DNA from: Dermabacter sp. p3-SID358
GTDB taxonomy: Bacteria > Actinomycetota > Actinomycetes > Actinomycetales > Dermabacteraceae
Length of the DNA: 64,000 bases
Reading direction: 5' to 3'
Assembly: GCF_025147465.1 (NCBI RefSeq)
Contig: NZ_JALXOZ010000003.1
Span: forward strand, 62,001-126,000
In this document: piece by piece, positions 63,701 through 64,000 of the stretch
Layout: each line of letters opens with the position of its first letter
How positions within the stretch are numbered: position 1 is the stretch's first letter
Position numbers and translations under genes: made by a program
The notes under the pieces: generated by a model
What the model was told of the DNA's origin: nothing
Database searches by the model: none
The model's input: the letters and a program-made list of their open reading frames with translations, nothing else

Positions 63701-63733
63701 GGGCCCGCCACACCCGTTGTGCGTGGCGGGCCC
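63701..63733. terminator. Bidirectional terminator between CDF and PEP-hydrolase-family genes
   Basis: GGGCCCGCCAC (63701-63711) pairs perfectly with GTGGCGGGCCC (63723-63733) between convergent genes. Confidence 0.88.
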
Positions 63734-63752
63734 CAAGTCAAAAGAAAATTTC

Positions 63753-64000
63753 TCAGTTGGTGAACGTGATCTGCGTGAACTTCTCCGTCTGCTCGCGGAT
63801 GCCCGTCTCGGTGGGGAACCGCTCGATGGAGGAAGCGCCGTAGAAGCCAACAATGCCGTCGGTGTTATCGAGAATGTACTGAGCATCCTCGGGGTTGGCG
63901 ATCGGGCCGCCGTGGCAGAGGCAAAGGATGCTCGGGTTCACGCTTCGCGCAGCGTCGGCAAGCTCCTGGACCTTCTTTGCCGACTCCTCAAGAGTGAGCG
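63753..64000 (-). CDS. PEP-hydrolase-family TIM-barrel protein, C-terminal part (start outside window)
   Basis: The minus strand is open to the right edge; 81 codons plus the stop are seen. The sequence SILCLCHGGPIANPEDAQYILDN, then GIVGFYGASSIERFPTE and IREQTEKFTQI, is the C-terminal signature of the PEP_hydrolase (formerly TIM-barrel signal transduction) family. These domains occur alone or with UPF0261/Tm-1-like partners and their substrates are poorly known. It is convergent with the CDF exporter. Confidence 0.85.
   Translation of the reverse strand, partial: LTLEESAKKVQELADAARSVNPSILCLCHGGPIANPEDAQYILDNTDGIVGFYGASSIERFPTETGIREQTEKFTQITFTN

Overview
The window is about 64 kb of high-GC actinobacterial chromosome spanning the replication origin. 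The gene order murJ-pseudokinase / trxB / parB-parA-rsmG-jag-yidC-yidD-rnpA-rpmH (minus strand) followed by dnaA-dnaN-recF-dciA-gyrB-gyrA-DUF3566 (plus strand), a DLW-39 protein beside tRNA-Ile(GAT) and tRNA-Ala(TGC), frequent GTG/TTG starts and LPRTG surface proteins point to a Micrococcales-type actinobacterium. A skin-type lineage such as Dermabacteraceae is a guess, not a result.

Layout. 1-4.6 kb: end of a MurJ-pseudokinase fusion, a small membrane protein, thioredoxin reductase and, overlapping its stop, a thioredoxin-fold protein without either active-site cysteine. 4.6-6.2 kb: a gene-free block with nine strong and three degenerate parS sites plus three DnaA boxes. 6.2-11.8 kb: segregation, RNA-modification and membrane-insertion genes on the minus strand. 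12-17.4 kb: dnaA, oriC, dnaN, recF, dciA. 18.1-23.4 kb: a 1,766-residue sortase-anchored subtilase set inside the otherwise conserved cluster. 24-29.5 kb: gyrB, gyrA, DUF3566.

29.6-35.6 kb: a complete type I restriction-modification system (hsdM, hsdS, hsdR, all overlapping). 35.7-36.0 kb: tRNA-Ile, DLW-39 protein, tRNA-Ala. 36.0-40.0 kb: a 4-kb integrative element in tRNA-Ala with 48-bp att repeats, tandem arm-type repeats at both ends, integrase, excisionase-like and replication-initiator-like genes. 40.0-46.1 kb: a 4 x 22-bp repeat, a VapBC-type toxin-antitoxin pair, an Eis-like acetyltransferase, an ABC-F ATPase, a DUF1801 protein and arsenic locus 1 (arsC-acr3).

46.2-55.5 kb: a sugar-uptake and kinase operon (two permeases, ATPase, binding lipoprotein, DhaK-DhaL fusion kinase, ribulokinase-like kinase) facing a divergent SorC-type regulator, with paired palindromic operators between them. 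55.7-57.2 kb: an LPRTG surface protein. 57.4-59.3 kb: a mosaic junction of gene fragments followed by arsenic locus 2. 59.4-62.2 kb: an MmeI-like combined restriction-methylation gene broken by a G12 tract, probably phase variable. 62.3-63.6 kb: an ArsR regulator with a CDF metal exporter. The window ends in a PEP-hydrolase-family gene.

Together the left half is housekeeping replication, segregation and cell-surface machinery. The right half (from 29.6 kb) is accessory: two restriction systems, a mobile element, toxin-antitoxin, metal resistance, sugar scavenging and surface proteins. All functional calls rest on motifs and context read by eye; no database search was run.
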